A DNA stretch of 64,000 bases from contig JAKSKD010000003.1 in NCBI GenBank assembly GCA_024401925.1, positions 38,499-102,498 of the forward strand, in the 5' to 3' direction. Numbering within the stretch: position 1 is the stretch's first letter; each line of letters opens with the position of its first letter. This stretch comes from Bacteroidales bacterium. Lineage in GTDB: Bacteria > Bacteroidota > Bacteroidia > Bacteroidales > UBA932. Positions 43,907 to 52,690 of this stretch are shown here, piece after piece. The notes beneath the pieces are model-generated. The model was given only the letters and a program-made list of their open reading frames with translations. It made no database searches and was not told the DNA's origin. Made by a program: the position numbers and the translations under genes.

Positions 43907-44851
43907 TTACTTAAGAGGTCCTGATACAAGGACATTTATGCAGGAACCTGTCACTGATACTTTCAGAGGCAGGTTTCCTTCTATTTCGCCGTCCATCTCC
44001 ACAACGTCATTCCGGTCTGCAGACACCTCTATGACTGCGCCGCGAGACATAAAAACGAACTTTGATTCAGCAAGTGTGCCATTGAATAATTTAGGTATTT
44101 CCTTAAGTAATGTACGTATAGGCAGTTTCGGGATCACCGTCACATCCACAAGCCCGTCATTCATTACAGCATCAGGCACCTGCCGCATCCCACCACCTGA
44201 ATACTTTCCGTTTCCGAGAGCGATAGAATAGAAGTCACCATCATAAAGGACTTTTCCATCCACCTTGACCGTACCTTTCAGGGCACGTATCCACCTTATC
44301 GTATGCATCAACGCAGTTGCATAAATGGTTGCGCTTCTTTTTCCACGTTCTTTCTGGCGGTTGACTCTCAGGCAGACGTGCGAATCAAATCCGACGCCCC
44401 CGATGTTCGTCATATAGCAGACGGTATCCCCAGCTTCAACTTTGATAACGTCCTGCTTATCGAATGAATTGCTTGCAAGAAGATCCACAACGGCCTGGGT
44501 ATCGTGAGGAACACCGGTGGACTTAATCCAGTCATTGCCCGACCCGATCGGAATCACGGCAAGCCAGAACATTTCAGGGTTCATCCCTGTCTCGTCACAA
44601 TATTTCATTATGCCGTTCATCACTTCGTGAACAGAGCCGTCACCCCCAACAGCAAGGAGTTTACGATAGCCGTGAAGGGCTGCCTCATACGCAAGTTTTG
44701 TCGCGTGAAACTTATAGTTTGTAAGAGATGTCTTGTACGGAATATTGAGTTCCGTAAGTGTCTGCTCGGCAATTGTCCACTCGGACATTGTCTTACCGGA
44801 GCCGGCGTGAGGATTGACAATGCAATACCAATCTTCCTTGATTGAAGGCAT
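43907..44851 (-). CDS. Diacylglycerol/lipid kinase family protein (YegS/BmrU-type)
   Basis: A 314-residue protein of the DAGK catalytic family: WYCIVNPHAGSGKTMSEWTI (N-P-x-A-G), LAVGGDGSVHEVMNGIMKYC (GGDGT-type ATP site), AVIPIGSGNDWIKSTGVPHD and TNIGGVGFDSHVCLRVNR, then LVDVTVIPKLP and a C-terminal beta domain VEMDGEIEGNLPLKVSVTG. It would phosphorylate a lipid substrate with ATP; which lipid is unknown. It is convergent with the ATPase operon (5 nt apart) and divergent from parA. Confidence 0.88.
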   Translation of the reverse strand: MPSIKEDWYCIVNPHAGSGKTMSEWTIAEQTLTELNIPYKTSLTNYKFHATKLAYEAALHGYRKLLAVGGDGSVHEVMNGIMKYCDETGMNPEMFWLAVIPIGSGNDWIKSTGVPHDTQAVVDLLASNSFDKQDVIKVEAGDTVCYMTNIGGVGFDSHVCLRVNRQKERGKRSATIYATALMHTIRWIRALKGTVKVDGKVLYDGDFYSIALGNGKYSGGGMRQVPDAVMNDGLVDVTVIPKLPIRTLLKEIPKLFNGTLAESKFVFMSRGAVIEVSADRNDVVEMDGEIEGNLPLKVSVTGSCINVLVSGPLK

Positions 44852-44883
44852 AGGTTTCAGTTAAGTTATCAACAACGTGCAGA

Positions 44884-44891
44884 CAAAATTA
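44884..44891 (-). promoter_or_regulatory. -7 promoter element of the lipid kinase gene
   Basis: The minus strand reads TAATTTTG (TAnnTTTG), about 32 nt before the start at 44851. Confidence 0.45.
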
Positions 44892-44912
44892 GTAAATAAT
44901 ACTGTTTTTTCA

Positions 44913-44920
44913 TAAATTTG
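44913..44920 (+). promoter_or_regulatory. -7 promoter element of the parAB operon
   Basis: TAAATTTG (TAnnTTTG), 22 nt before the start at 44943. Confidence 0.45.
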
Positions 44921-44942
44921 CTTGATTTGGTAAAAATAAAAT

Positions 44943-45710
44943 ATGAGTAAAATAATTGCTGTAGCGAACCAGAAAGGTGGTGTCGGAAAGACGACGACTG
45001 CAATCAACCTTGCAGCTTCCCTTGCAGTATTGGAGAAGAAAGTTCTTGTAATAGACGCCGATCCTCAGGCCAACACGACCTCCGGATTGAACTTTTCGCC
45101 GGAAGACGGCCAGAAAAGAACTCTCTATGAAGTTATGATAGGGCAATTACGTGCAGAGGACGCTCTGATACAGACGGAAGTAGCAAACCTCCATATGATT
45201 CCTTCCCATATCAACCTCGTAGGAGCCGAGATAGAAATGCTTGACATAGAGGATAGGGAATCTGTGCTTGCAAACGCTCTCAGGCCTATCAGGGACAATT
45301 ATGATTTCATCATCATCGACTGCGCACCGTCACTGGGGCTCATCACGGTAAACTGTCTTGCCGCAGCGGATTCCGTCATCATACCGGTACAACCTGAATT
45401 CTTCGCACTTGAAGGACTCGGGAAGCTCCTGCAGACAATCAGGATTGTCCAGAGCAGGCTCAACACCTCGCTTACCATTGAAGGTTTTGTCGTTACTATG
45501 TTCGACGGACGTACCAAGGTCCACACGCAGGTTGTAAACGAACTGCGCGAGCATTTCAAGGATATGGTTTTCAAGACAATCATCCAGAGGAACATCAGAC
45601 TCAGCGAGGCACCGTCACACGGAAAGCCTATTATTCTCTATGATGTGATGAGCAACGGATCAAGCAATTATCTCAATCTCGCAAAAGAAATACTGGACAA
45701 AACCCGATAG
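44943..45710 (+). CDS. parA: Chromosome partitioning ATPase ParA/Soj
   Basis: A 255-residue deviant-Walker ATPase: AVANQKGGVGKTTTAINLAA (deviant Walker A, KGGVGKT), LVIDADPQANTTSGL, IIIDCAPSLGLITVNCLAAA, VIIPVQPEFFALEGLGKLLQ and LSEAPSHGKPIILYD. It positions chromosome origins with ParB. The next gene, parB, begins 2 nt after its stop. Confidence 0.95.
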   Translation: MSKIIAVANQKGGVGKTTTAINLAASLAVLEKKVLVIDADPQANTTSGLNFSPEDGQKRTLYEVMIGQLRAEDALIQTEVANLHMIPSHINLVGAEIEMLDIEDRESVLANALRPIRDNYDFIIIDCAPSLGLITVNCLAAADSVIIPVQPEFFALEGLGKLLQTIRIVQSRLNTSLTIEGFVVTMFDGRTKVHTQVVNELREHFKDMVFKTIIQRNIRLSEAPSHGKPIILYDVMSNGSSNYLNLAKEILDKTR

Positions 45711-45712
45711 AT

Positions 45713-46633
45713 ATGGCATACAAGACACCAAGAGGACTGGGTAAGGGCCTTGGCGCCCTTCTTGGAGAAGAGACAGACATAAGCAATTTCCGCCAGCCTG
45801 TAGGTTACGTAAATAAGGAGATTGCCGGTGCGACATCGAAGCAGAGCAAGGCGGATATTCTCCGTATCCCTGTGGAATATGTTGAGCCAAACCCATTCCA
45901 GCCGCGAATGTCATTCGACCAAGACGCATTGGATGAATTGGTTGAAAGCATCAAGTCCCTCGGGCTTATCCAGCCTATTACCGTACGACGAATCAATGAC
46001 GGAAAATATCAGATAATAAGCGGAGAAAGACGTTTCAGAGCCTGCAAAGCCGCAGGAATGGATATGATTCCCGCATACATACGCGAAGCCGACGACCAGG
46101 GGATGCTCGAGATGGCAATCGTGGAAAACATCCAAAGAGAGAATCTCGACCCTATCGAGGTAGCAATGAGCTATCAGAGGCTTATTGATGAATGTAAGCT
46201 CACCCAGGAACAGATGGCATTGAGAGTGGGAAAGAAACGTTCTTCCGTGACAAATTATCTGCGGCTTCTAAACCTTCCTGCAAAGATTCAGCACGATCTC
46301 AAGCTCGGATACCTCAGTGTCGGCCACGCAAAGATCCTCCTCGGAGTCGAAAATTCCCAGATGCAGGAACAGCTTTGTGACCTCACTATCAAGAATGATC
46401 TTTCAGTGCGCCAGCTTGAAGATAAGGTGCGTAAGCTCAACAGACCTATCGAACTGATTCAGGATGACACGCCTGACCTTCCTGAAGACTACTACAGAGT
46501 GCTTGAGCATCTCGGAAAAGTCTTCGGAAATAATATTTCACTTAAAAGGTCCAATTCGGGCAAAGGAAGCATCACCCTACGCTTCGAGTCCGACGAGGAA
46601 ATGAAAAAACTTCTTCAACTGCTTGAAAAATAA
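45713..46633 (+). CDS. parB: Chromosome partitioning protein ParB/Spo0J
   Basis: A 306-residue protein with RGLGKGLGALLGEE at the N-terminus (ParA contact), the CTPase/ParB domain IPVEYVEPNPFQPRMSFDQD, IKSLGLIQPITVRRIND, ISGERRFRACKAAGMDMIPA and ENIQRENLDPIEVAMSYQRL, then the HTH (LTQEQMALRVGKKRSSVTNY, LRLLNLPAKIQHDL). The C-terminal part has KVFGNNISLKRSNSGKGSIT for dimerisation. It loads on parS sites and clamps DNA; no parS was recognised in the window. It overlaps the DUF5683 gene by 11 nt. Confidence 0.94.
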   Translation: MAYKTPRGLGKGLGALLGEETDISNFRQPVGYVNKEIAGATSKQSKADILRIPVEYVEPNPFQPRMSFDQDALDELVESIKSLGLIQPITVRRINDGKYQIISGERRFRACKAAGMDMIPAYIREADDQGMLEMAIVENIQRENLDPIEVAMSYQRLIDECKLTQEQMALRVGKKRSSVTNYLRLLNLPAKIQHDLKLGYLSVGHAKILLGVENSQMQEQLCDLTIKNDLSVRQLEDKVRKLNRPIELIQDDTPDLPEDYYRVLEHLGKVFGNNISLKRSNSGKGSITLRFESDEEMKKLLQLLEK

Positions 46634-47498
46634 AATAATACATATTCTTTTCTGCATCGTGTTCTCCCTTGCCTTCAGCTTTGGAGCACACGCTCAGTTC
46701 CGAAAGGAGGCTTTCTCACAGGAATTCAGTGACGAGGCCACGACTTCGGATACCACAGAAACCTGGTTCTCATTCAAGGAATATTTCGGCGGTCTAAGCC
46801 ATAAGAACGAACTCAAGATAGGAACCAATTTCGGAGGTTCCTTTGTCTTCATCGGAGGTCAGCAGATATACGAGAAGAAATATTGGAAACTGCCAGTCAT
46901 CTATGGCGGACTCGGGACCACACTCGGACTTGGATTCCACTACAAGAACATCGGTAATAAGGATCTCAGCACCATTATGTTTGCAAGTGCGGGGCTGATC
47001 TACTGGGGCACCCTGATGGATGGAGCCATTTGCTTCGACAAAGGCAAATATCCACAGCCCGGCAAAGCAACGATTTATTCCATACTTTGTCCCGGACTCG
47101 GACAAATCTACAACAAAGAGGCTTGGAAAGTTCCTATCTACTGGGGCTGTCTTCTCGGAGCAGGTCATTTTCTGGACGTAAACAACACAAATTTCCAAAG
47201 GTTCAGGAGGATGTATCTGCAGGCAATTGACCCGGAGACCAAGGATCTGGTTCCTGTGCCGGCAGAGACCTGCAAATACTATAGGGACATTTACAGACGT
47301 TATAGAGACTACTCGGTACTTGCATTGGCCGCGTTCTACCTCCTGCAGGTTATTGACGCTAACGTATTCTCTTACATGCAGGATTTCGAGGTTACAGATG
47401 ACATATCAATGAACGTGGCACCTACAGTACTGACAACCGACAACCAATTTGCAATGCAGCCTACCGGCATAGGGCTAAGTCTCGGTCTGCGATTTTAA
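46623..47498 (+). CDS. DUF5683 family protein, secreted or membrane-associated
   Basis: A 291-residue protein with a signal peptide (MKNKIIHILFCIVFSLAFSF, cleavage near AHA-Q). The domain includes YWKLPVIYGGLGTTLGLGFH, a membrane-like stretch near LSTIMFASAGLIYWGTLMDG, the repeated ILCPGLGQIYNKEAWKVPIYWGCLLG and a C-terminal helix pair RDIYRRYRDYSVLALAAFYLLQVIDANVF. This order fits DUF5683, which in Bacteroidota lies between parB and an MltD-type gene, as here. Function unknown. Confidence 0.85.
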   Translation: MKNKIIHILFCIVFSLAFSFGAHAQFRKEAFSQEFSDEATTSDTTETWFSFKEYFGGLSHKNELKIGTNFGGSFVFIGGQQIYEKKYWKLPVIYGGLGTTLGLGFHYKNIGNKDLSTIMFASAGLIYWGTLMDGAICFDKGKYPQPGKATIYSILCPGLGQIYNKEAWKVPIYWGCLLGAGHFLDVNNTNFQRFRRMYLQAIDPETKDLVPVPAETCKYYRDIYRRYRDYSVLALAAFYLLQVIDANVFSYMQDFEVTDDISMNVAPTVLTTDNQFAMQPTGIGLSLGLRF

Positions 47499-47504
47499 AG
47501 GATT

Positions 47505-48914
47505 ATGGCACTCAAGAAAGGACTTACAGCAATAATTCTGGCCTTTGCATGCGTATTCTCGTATGCTCAGCAGCTTGACAGCATACAGATTGCACAGATT
47601 GACTCACTGATGGGTGAATGGTATCTCAAGATGAGTACTCCGGCTGTTGACGTCTATCAGATGGACAGCGTCAGATTCACTTCCAATGTACCCGATTCCG
47701 TGCTGATACAAAGATTGGAGAAGATGAATTCCTACATCACCCTGCCGTTCAACGAGACAGTGAAAAGTTATATGGTCCTGTACTCCGAGAAGCTCGGAAC
47801 CAAGATGACCCAGATGCTCACGCTCAGCGACTACTACTTCCCTATTTTCGAAGAGGTGTTCGACCGCTACGGTATGCCGCTGGAACTGAAGTATATGTCA
47901 GTGATTGAATCGGCTCTCAATCCAGTGGCAAGGTCCAGAGCAGGAGCACTCGGAATCTGGCAGTTCATGTACCAGACAGGCAAGTTGTACGGGCTGAAAA
48001 TCAATTCTTTCGTGGACGAGAGATTGGATGTGGAGAAAGCGGCTGATGCGGCGGCTCGTTATCTTCTCGATGCATACAAAACTTTTCAAGACTGGAATCT
48101 TGCGATATGCGCATATAACTGCGGCTCGGGAAATGTTCTGAAAGCAATCAGACGCAGCGGAAGCAAACAATTCTGGGACCTTTATCCTTATCTTCCAAGA
48201 GAGACCAGAGGATATGTGCCGGCATTCGTGGGGGCTATGTATGCCTTCACATACCAGAAAGAATACGGACTTGTCAAGGGCGAAACCCTGCTTCCTATCC
48301 ACGCAGACACTCTCGAAATCAACAAGAATCTCCATTTCAAGCAAATCAGCGAAATTATTGGCGTTCCTATCGAAATACTTCGGGAGATGAACCCGCAGTA
48401 TAGGCACGATATCGTTCCGGGAAATGAAGGAACCTATATTCTGAAAATACCTTTCAACTATACCGGAGATTTCATAGAAAAAGTAGATACGATTTACGCC
48501 CATAAGGCTGATACCCTGCTGAGTCCTAAAGTCATCAAGAACATCCAGGAAGGAGGGAACGGCGCATCAATAACATATAAGGTAAAATCCGGGGATAATC
48601 TCGGGAAGATAGCGCAAAGATACCACGTCAGTGTCAATCAGTTGAGAAAATGGAACCATATCAGCGGCTCGATGATCCGTGTCGGACAAAGGCTCACAAT
48701 TTATTCAAACGGAGGTCCTGCACCAGCATCAGAGAAAAAGGCTGATACCACGACGGATCCTGACGGATATAGTGTCTATACAGTCAAGTCCGGGGATTCG
48801 CTCTATACAATAGCAAAGAATTTCCCGGGAGTCAGCGCGGATGACATAATGAAATTCAATGGAATCTCCAGCAATATCAAGCCGGGGATGAAAATCAGGA
48901 TTCCAAAGAAGTAA
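47505..48914 (+). CDS. mltD: Membrane-bound lytic murein transglycosylase D-like protein with LysM domains
   Basis: A 469-residue secreted enzyme (signal peptide ends near SYAQQ). The SLT domain is at about residues 110-260: YGMPLELKYMSVIESALNPV (catalytic Glu in VIESALNP), RSRAGALGIWQFMYQTGKLY, YKTFQDWNLAICAYNCGSGN and LPRETRGYVPAFVGAMYAF. Two LysM domains follow (YKVKSGDNLGKIAQRYHVSV near 355; YTVKSGDSLYTIAKNFPGVS near 425). It cleaves glycan strands of peptidoglycan. It lies 6 nt after the DUF5683 gene and overlaps the convergent PAP2 gene by 20 nt. Confidence 0.93.
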   Translation: MALKKGLTAIILAFACVFSYAQQLDSIQIAQIDSLMGEWYLKMSTPAVDVYQMDSVRFTSNVPDSVLIQRLEKMNSYITLPFNETVKSYMVLYSEKLGTKMTQMLTLSDYYFPIFEEVFDRYGMPLELKYMSVIESALNPVARSRAGALGIWQFMYQTGKLYGLKINSFVDERLDVEKAADAAARYLLDAYKTFQDWNLAICAYNCGSGNVLKAIRRSGSKQFWDLYPYLPRETRGYVPAFVGAMYAFTYQKEYGLVKGETLLPIHADTLEINKNLHFKQISEIIGVPIEILREMNPQYRHDIVPGNEGTYILKIPFNYTGDFIEKVDTIYAHKADTLLSPKVIKNIQEGGNGASITYKVKSGDNLGKIAQRYHVSVNQLRKWNHISGSMIRVGQRLTIYSNGGPAPASEKKADTTTDPDGYSVYTVKSGDSLYTIAKNFPGVSADDIMKFNGISSNIKPGMKIRIPKK

Positions 48915-49464
48915 TAATCTTCCTTGCAATAAATCCGAAGATATAGCCGAATATCAGTCCGGCAACAATTCCGACAAGTACATCTCCGAGAAAATGTTTT
49001 CCGGCGAATACTCGACTGATTGCCACCATAGAGGCCCAGAAGAACACGCCCCAGGCATAGCCATTGTATTTTCTCGACTTGTCGTTTCTGAAGCCCATCA
49101 GCGAAGTGACGGCAAAGCCGAACGAATTCGCCGCATGTGCGGAGTAGAATCCGAACATAGAGCCGGCATCCTCAAGCAGGTGGAGACCGTTCTGCAGCAT
49201 CCACTCGTTATGGCTTGGACGATAGCGGCATACACTGTTCTTTATGAGATTGGCAAACTGATCAGTGGCAAGTACCATCAGCACAAGGGACAGCACTACT
49301 ATACCGCCTTTCTTCCAACCTAGTCTCTTGAAAATAAAAACAAGCACAAGCAAATAGAACGGAAACCAGATGAACTTGTTGGAGAATGCCATCCAGATCC
49401 AGTCCGTAATCCCGCTATGCAGGCTGTTGATGTAGAGAGTAATTACTTGGTCAAGCTCTTCCAT
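48895..49464 (-). CDS. PAP2-family membrane phosphatase
   Basis: A 189-residue protein with five or six membrane segments. The phosphatase motifs are [12 protein letters not shown] (KxxxxxxRP), [20 protein letters not shown] (PSGH-like: S-A-H) and [20 protein letters not shown] (SRxxxxxHxxxD). Complete motifs argue for an active lipid or undecaprenyl-pyrophosphate phosphatase. Its start overlaps the 3' end of obgE by 22 nt, so it follows obgE in one transcript. Confidence 0.9.
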   Translation of the reverse strand: MEELDQVITLYINSLHSGITDWIWMAFSNKFIWFPFYLLVLVFIFKRLGWKKGGIVVLSLVLMVLATDQFANLIKNSVCRYRPSHNEWMLQNGLHLLEDAGSMFGFYSAHAANSFGFAVTSLMGFRNDKSRKYNGYAWGVFFWASMVAISRVFAGKHFLGDVLVGIVAGLIFGYIFGFIARKIITSLES

Positions 49465-50435
49465 AATTTATCTTTTAGTTCATCCAGACCGGTTTGTGCT
49501 ACAGAAGAGATAAAGACGCTCTTGATTTTCTTCGGCATTGTCTTCTTAAGTTTCTCCATAGCCGCACTGTCAATGAGGTCACATTTTGTAACTGCAAGAA
49601 CCCGTTCCTTGTCGAGAAGTTCCGGGTTAAACTGCTTCAGCTCATTTAACAGTGTCTTATAGGCCGCATTAATGTCTCCTTCCTCAGCTGATACCATAAA
49701 AAGAAGAACGGAATTGCGCTCGATATGGCGCAGGAAACGGATTCCGATACCCTTTCCTTCGTGCGCTCCCTCAATGATTCCCGGGATATCCGCCATCACG
49801 AACGAGCGGTCGTCATAATACTTCACGATGCCAAGATTCGGTTCCAAAGTAGTAAACGCATAATCGGCAATCTTCGGTTTCGCGGAAGTAATCGTGGAAA
49901 GCAGTGTAGATTTGCCGGCATTCGGGAATCCTACAAGACCGACATCGGCGAGAAGCTTCAGTTCAAGAATGAACCATCCCTCCTCCCCATCCTCACCCGG
50001 TTGGGCATATCGGGGAGTCTGCTGGGTGGCAGACTTGAAATTGTTGTTTCCAAGGCCTCCCCTACCGCCTTTGCAGAGTATTCTCTCCTCACCGGCATCG
50101 ACCATCTCAAATATCACCTCACCGGTCTCGGCATCCTTCACGACAGTTCCGAGCGGAACATCAAGCGTAACATCCTCACCGTTCTTTCCCTTGCACAGGG
50201 CAGCACCGCCCTTGCCTCCATCCTCAGCCTTCACGTGCTTGCGGTACTTCAGATGAATGAGGGTCCAGAACTGAGGATTAGCCTTGAGGATAATGTGTCC
50301 TCCCCTACCGCCATCACCCCCGTCCGGGCCTCCCTTCGGGACATACTTGGCGCGGTGCAGATGCACCGACCCCGCGCCCCCGTGCCCGGATGCACAATAT
50401 ATCTTTACGTAGTCTATGAAATTACTGTCAGCCAT
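49443..50435 (-). CDS. obgE: GTPase Obg
   Basis: A 330-residue ribosome-associated GTPase. The glycine-rich Obg domain is complete ([60 protein letters not shown]), and the G domain has [20 protein letters not shown] (G1), [32 protein letters not shown] and [15 protein letters not shown]. The longer frame to 50477 is rejected: the -7 box 50443-50450 lies inside it, and homology starts at [10 protein letters not shown] (50435). The mRNA looks leaderless. Confidence 0.95.
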   Translation of the reverse strand: MADSNFIDYVKIYCASGHGGAGSVHLHRAKYVPKGGPDGGDGGRGGHIILKANPQFWTLIHLKYRKHVKAEDGGKGGAALCKGKNGEDVTLDVPLGTVVKDAETGEVIFEMVDAGEERILCKGGRGGLGNNNFKSATQQTPRYAQPGEDGEEGWFILELKLLADVGLVGFPNAGKSTLLSTITSAKPKIADYAFTTLEPNLGIVKYYDDRSFVMADIPGIIEGAHEGKGIGIRFLRHIERNSVLLFMVSAEEGDINAAYKTLLNELKQFNPELLDKERVLAVTKCDLIDSAAMEKLKKTMPKKIKSVFISSVAQTGLDELKDKLWKSLTK

Positions 50436-50442
50436 AATAGTG

Positions 50443-50450
50443 CAAAGATA
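50443..50450 (-). promoter_or_regulatory. -7 promoter element of obgE, near-leaderless
   Basis: The minus strand reads TATCTTTG (TAnnTTTG), 7 nt before the start at 50435. Confidence 0.5.
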
Positions 50451-50513
50451 GTGATTCTTTTCAGATGGGATAAACAAAACAATTCATTAAGCAACTAATC
50501 CACTAATTTTCTT

Positions 50514-51333
50514 GTTGTTAGTCATTCCTTTTCTACATCAAACCACAATTAGTTCAGGTTGCCATTGTTGCCGTTGAAGTTGTTAATCATTCCTTTTCTA
50601 CATCAAACCACAATTACGAACAAGGAAGTCTGATTCTTGGAACGTTGTTAATCATTCCTTTTCTACATCAAACCACAATTAATTATGCTTTTATACTCTC
50701 TCGGCAGAGGTTGTTAATCATTCCTTTTCTACATCAAACCACAATCAAACAATTTTGAAAAAATCTTACATTTGGTTGTTAATCATTCCTTTTCTACATC
50801 AAACCACAATTTTGACGAAAGACGTGCAAGATATGAGCAGTTGTTAATCATTCCTTTTCTACATCAAACCACAATCAATATGGATGCAGTTATTACATTT
50901 GTCGAGTTGTTAATCATTCCTTTTCTACATCAAACCACAATTCATATGGAGAGGACGGATACCTATTGGTAGTTGTTAATCATTCCTTTTCTACATCAAA
51001 CCACAATTTGCACCTGCGGATTTGTTACCTGCCTGTGTTGTTAATCATTCCTTTTCTACATCAAACCACAATTCGACCTTGTCGATCATATCATCTTGAC
51101 CGTTGTTAATCATTCCTTTTCTACATCAAACCACAATAAGTTCGCTTATCATATTTCTTGATTATTTGTTGTTAATCATTCCTTTTCTACATCAAACCAC
51201 AATTTAATGTTAATGCTAATGTTAACGTGATGGTTGTTAATCATTCCTTTTCTACATCAAACCACAATTAAGATTTATCTTGCAAAATATCTTGTCAGTT
51301 GTTAATCATTCCTTTTCTACATCAAACCACAAT
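50514..51333 (-). CRISPR. Type II-C CRISPR array, 13 repeats and 12 spacers
   Basis: A 36-bp repeat recurs 13 times with spacers of 29-30 nt (period 65-66 bp). On the plus strand it starts GTTGTTAATC and ends AAACCACAAT. The copies agree except the first (50514-50549), which has TTAGTC for TTAATC. The minus strand is the likely crRNA strand: its repeat begins ATTGTGGTTTGATGTAGAA, which pairs with the anti-repeat of the tracrRNA at 56413-56490. In that direction the array starts at 51333, next to cas2 and the leader, and the degenerate repeat is the last one, as expected for the leader-distal end. Spacer origins cannot be told here. Confidence 0.97.
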
Positions 51334-51459
51334 CTGCAATGCCTAATTGATTGTATTGTAATGGTTTATGATGCAATTTGCATAGAAAAAACATCCGAGC
51401 CAATAGCCGCAGACGCAAAATGATGCAGAAAAATATTTCAAAGAACTACTTTTTTCAAT
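51334..51459 (-). promoter_or_regulatory. CRISPR leader region
   Basis: About 126 AT-rich bp separate the last array repeat from the end of cas2. In the inferred direction of array transcription (minus strand) this is the leader, where new spacers would be added. No clear TAnnTTTG box was found. Confidence 0.45.
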
Positions 51460-51801
51460 CTAAAAAAGTTCCAATTGAACAGGTGTAGGCCCGAGGTCCT
51501 TCTCGATTCGCCCCCAGATGTTTATGATATCTCCATATTGTTTGTCCGTAATGTTCAAAATACTAACCTGTCCTTTCTCCGGAACCATAAGCCTGACTCT
51601 TTTTATATGAACATCCATGTTCTCACGCGATGGACAATGTCTGATATATACGGAATATTGCATCATAGTAAAGCCATCTTTCTCCAAATCACGTCTAAAC
51701 CTTGATGCCGCAGACCTTTCTTTCTTTGTGTTAGTAGGTAAATCAAAGAAAACAAAGAGCCACATAATCCTATATGCATTCAGACGTTCATAAGTCAACA
51801 T
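51460..51801 (-). CDS. cas2: CRISPR-associated endonuclease Cas2
   Basis: A 113-residue protein with the Cas2 ferredoxin-like fold: WLFVFFDLPTNTKKERSAAS (conserved Asp in FDLP), RFRRDLEKDGFTMMQYSVYI, RHCPSRENMDVHIKRVRLMV and VSILNITDKQYGDI. Cas2 works as a dimer with Cas1 in spacer integration. It starts 2 nt after the cas1 stop. Confidence 0.96.
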   Translation of the reverse strand: MLTYERLNAYRIMWLFVFFDLPTNTKKERSAASRFRRDLEKDGFTMMQYSVYIRHCPSRENMDVHIKRVRLMVPEKGQVSILNITDKQYGDIINIWGRIEKDLGPTPVQLELF

Positions 51802-51802
51802 T

Positions 51803-52687
51803 TCACATAACGGGCAGAATTAGTTTTTTTGCCTCCCCCCTCAAGCATTTCACCAATGAGGCAGTTGTTATTGTAAGGCCTAATTCCAGTGGTCGCAGTA
51901 CCCCATCCAAAACAGCATCACAAGTTAGGACGGACAATAACCCTACTTTTGATTCCTTGTTAAGTTCACATATTCCTTTTTTCCATAGTTCCATCACGGA
52001 TATGTCCACATATGGTCGGAACGGTTCCATCAAATCATCCGCAAGCGGAAAAGCATTGTATCTGTTTTTGTGAAAAAGTCCATAGGATAATGAAAGGCCA
52101 GAACCTACTATTGCGCGAGCAATTGCAGCTCTGAGGATAGCATATCCGTAATTCAGCATAGCGTTCAACCCATCTCCTCCATTCTGATCCCGAACAAAAT
52201 CATCGTTAAAAACTTGTCCCCAGTAAATCCTGGCAGCATTACCTTCCCTATTGTCGGAATCTCCGCTCTTGACATTACTGTACAAGGGTTTTAGAACCGA
52301 ACCCTCTTTCCCCGCAGCATCAAGAACAGATGCCTGATTTCGTATCTTTGCTTCAATTATCTGCTTCCACAACTGTTTCTTCAAAGGCTCGCTGGAATCC
52401 ATTTGCAGTCTATAAGTCTCGGATTGCACAGTATTACCTTCGAACGGAAGCAATATGGAATGAGGCATCATACATTCATTGCAGAATATCACTGATACGT
52501 TATTGTCAGAAAGAGCGTTCAAAACAGGTATGGTGAATGAAGCACGTTGGTTCTCAACCACGACTATCCCGATATCCTCGATCGGGATAGTCCGGATATC
52601 CCCGAACTCTTTGTCCGCTACTTCCATCTGACAATTCTTCAAATGGATCGAGCAGGGCTTGGATATGTATATGGTCTTCTTAATCAT
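51803..52687 (-). CDS. cas1: CRISPR-associated integrase Cas1 (type II)
   Basis: A 294-residue integrase. Segments: KTIYISKPCSIHLKNCQMEV, IPIEDIGIVVVENQRASFTI, NALSDNNVSVIFCNECMMPH, the metal-binding region AARIYWGQVFNDDFVRDQNG (Glu/Asn region 'AARIYW'), NAMLNYGYAILRAAIARAIV, GSGLSLSYGLFHKNRYNAFP (conserved His and N-x-F/P-L-A-D-D) with LADDLMEPFRPYVD. It lies 3 nt after the cas9 stop codon and is followed by cas2. Confidence 0.96.
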   Translation of the reverse strand: MIKKTIYISKPCSIHLKNCQMEVADKEFGDIRTIPIEDIGIVVVENQRASFTIPVLNALSDNNVSVIFCNECMMPHSILLPFEGNTVQSETYRLQMDSSEPLKKQLWKQIIEAKIRNQASVLDAAGKEGSVLKPLYSNVKSGDSDNREGNAARIYWGQVFNDDFVRDQNGGDGLNAMLNYGYAILRAAIARAIVGSGLSLSYGLFHKNRYNAFPLADDLMEPFRPYVDISVMELWKKGICELNKESKVGLLSVLTCDAVLDGVLRPLELGLTITTASLVKCLRGEAKKLILPVM

Positions 52688-52690
52688 AGA

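Noticed and set aside
44860-46640. parS site near parAB
   Set aside because: Looked for a TGTTnCACGTGnAACA-type palindrome in and around the genes and saw none; CACGTG occurrences elsewhere lack the flanks.
50772-50972. Frames reading through the CRISPR array
   Set aside because: They consist of translated repeats; period 65-66 bp and spacers mark an array.
50550-51297. Self-targeting spacers
   Set aside because: I compared the spacers with the window by eye and saw no match; a genome-wide search is needed to exclude them elsewhere.
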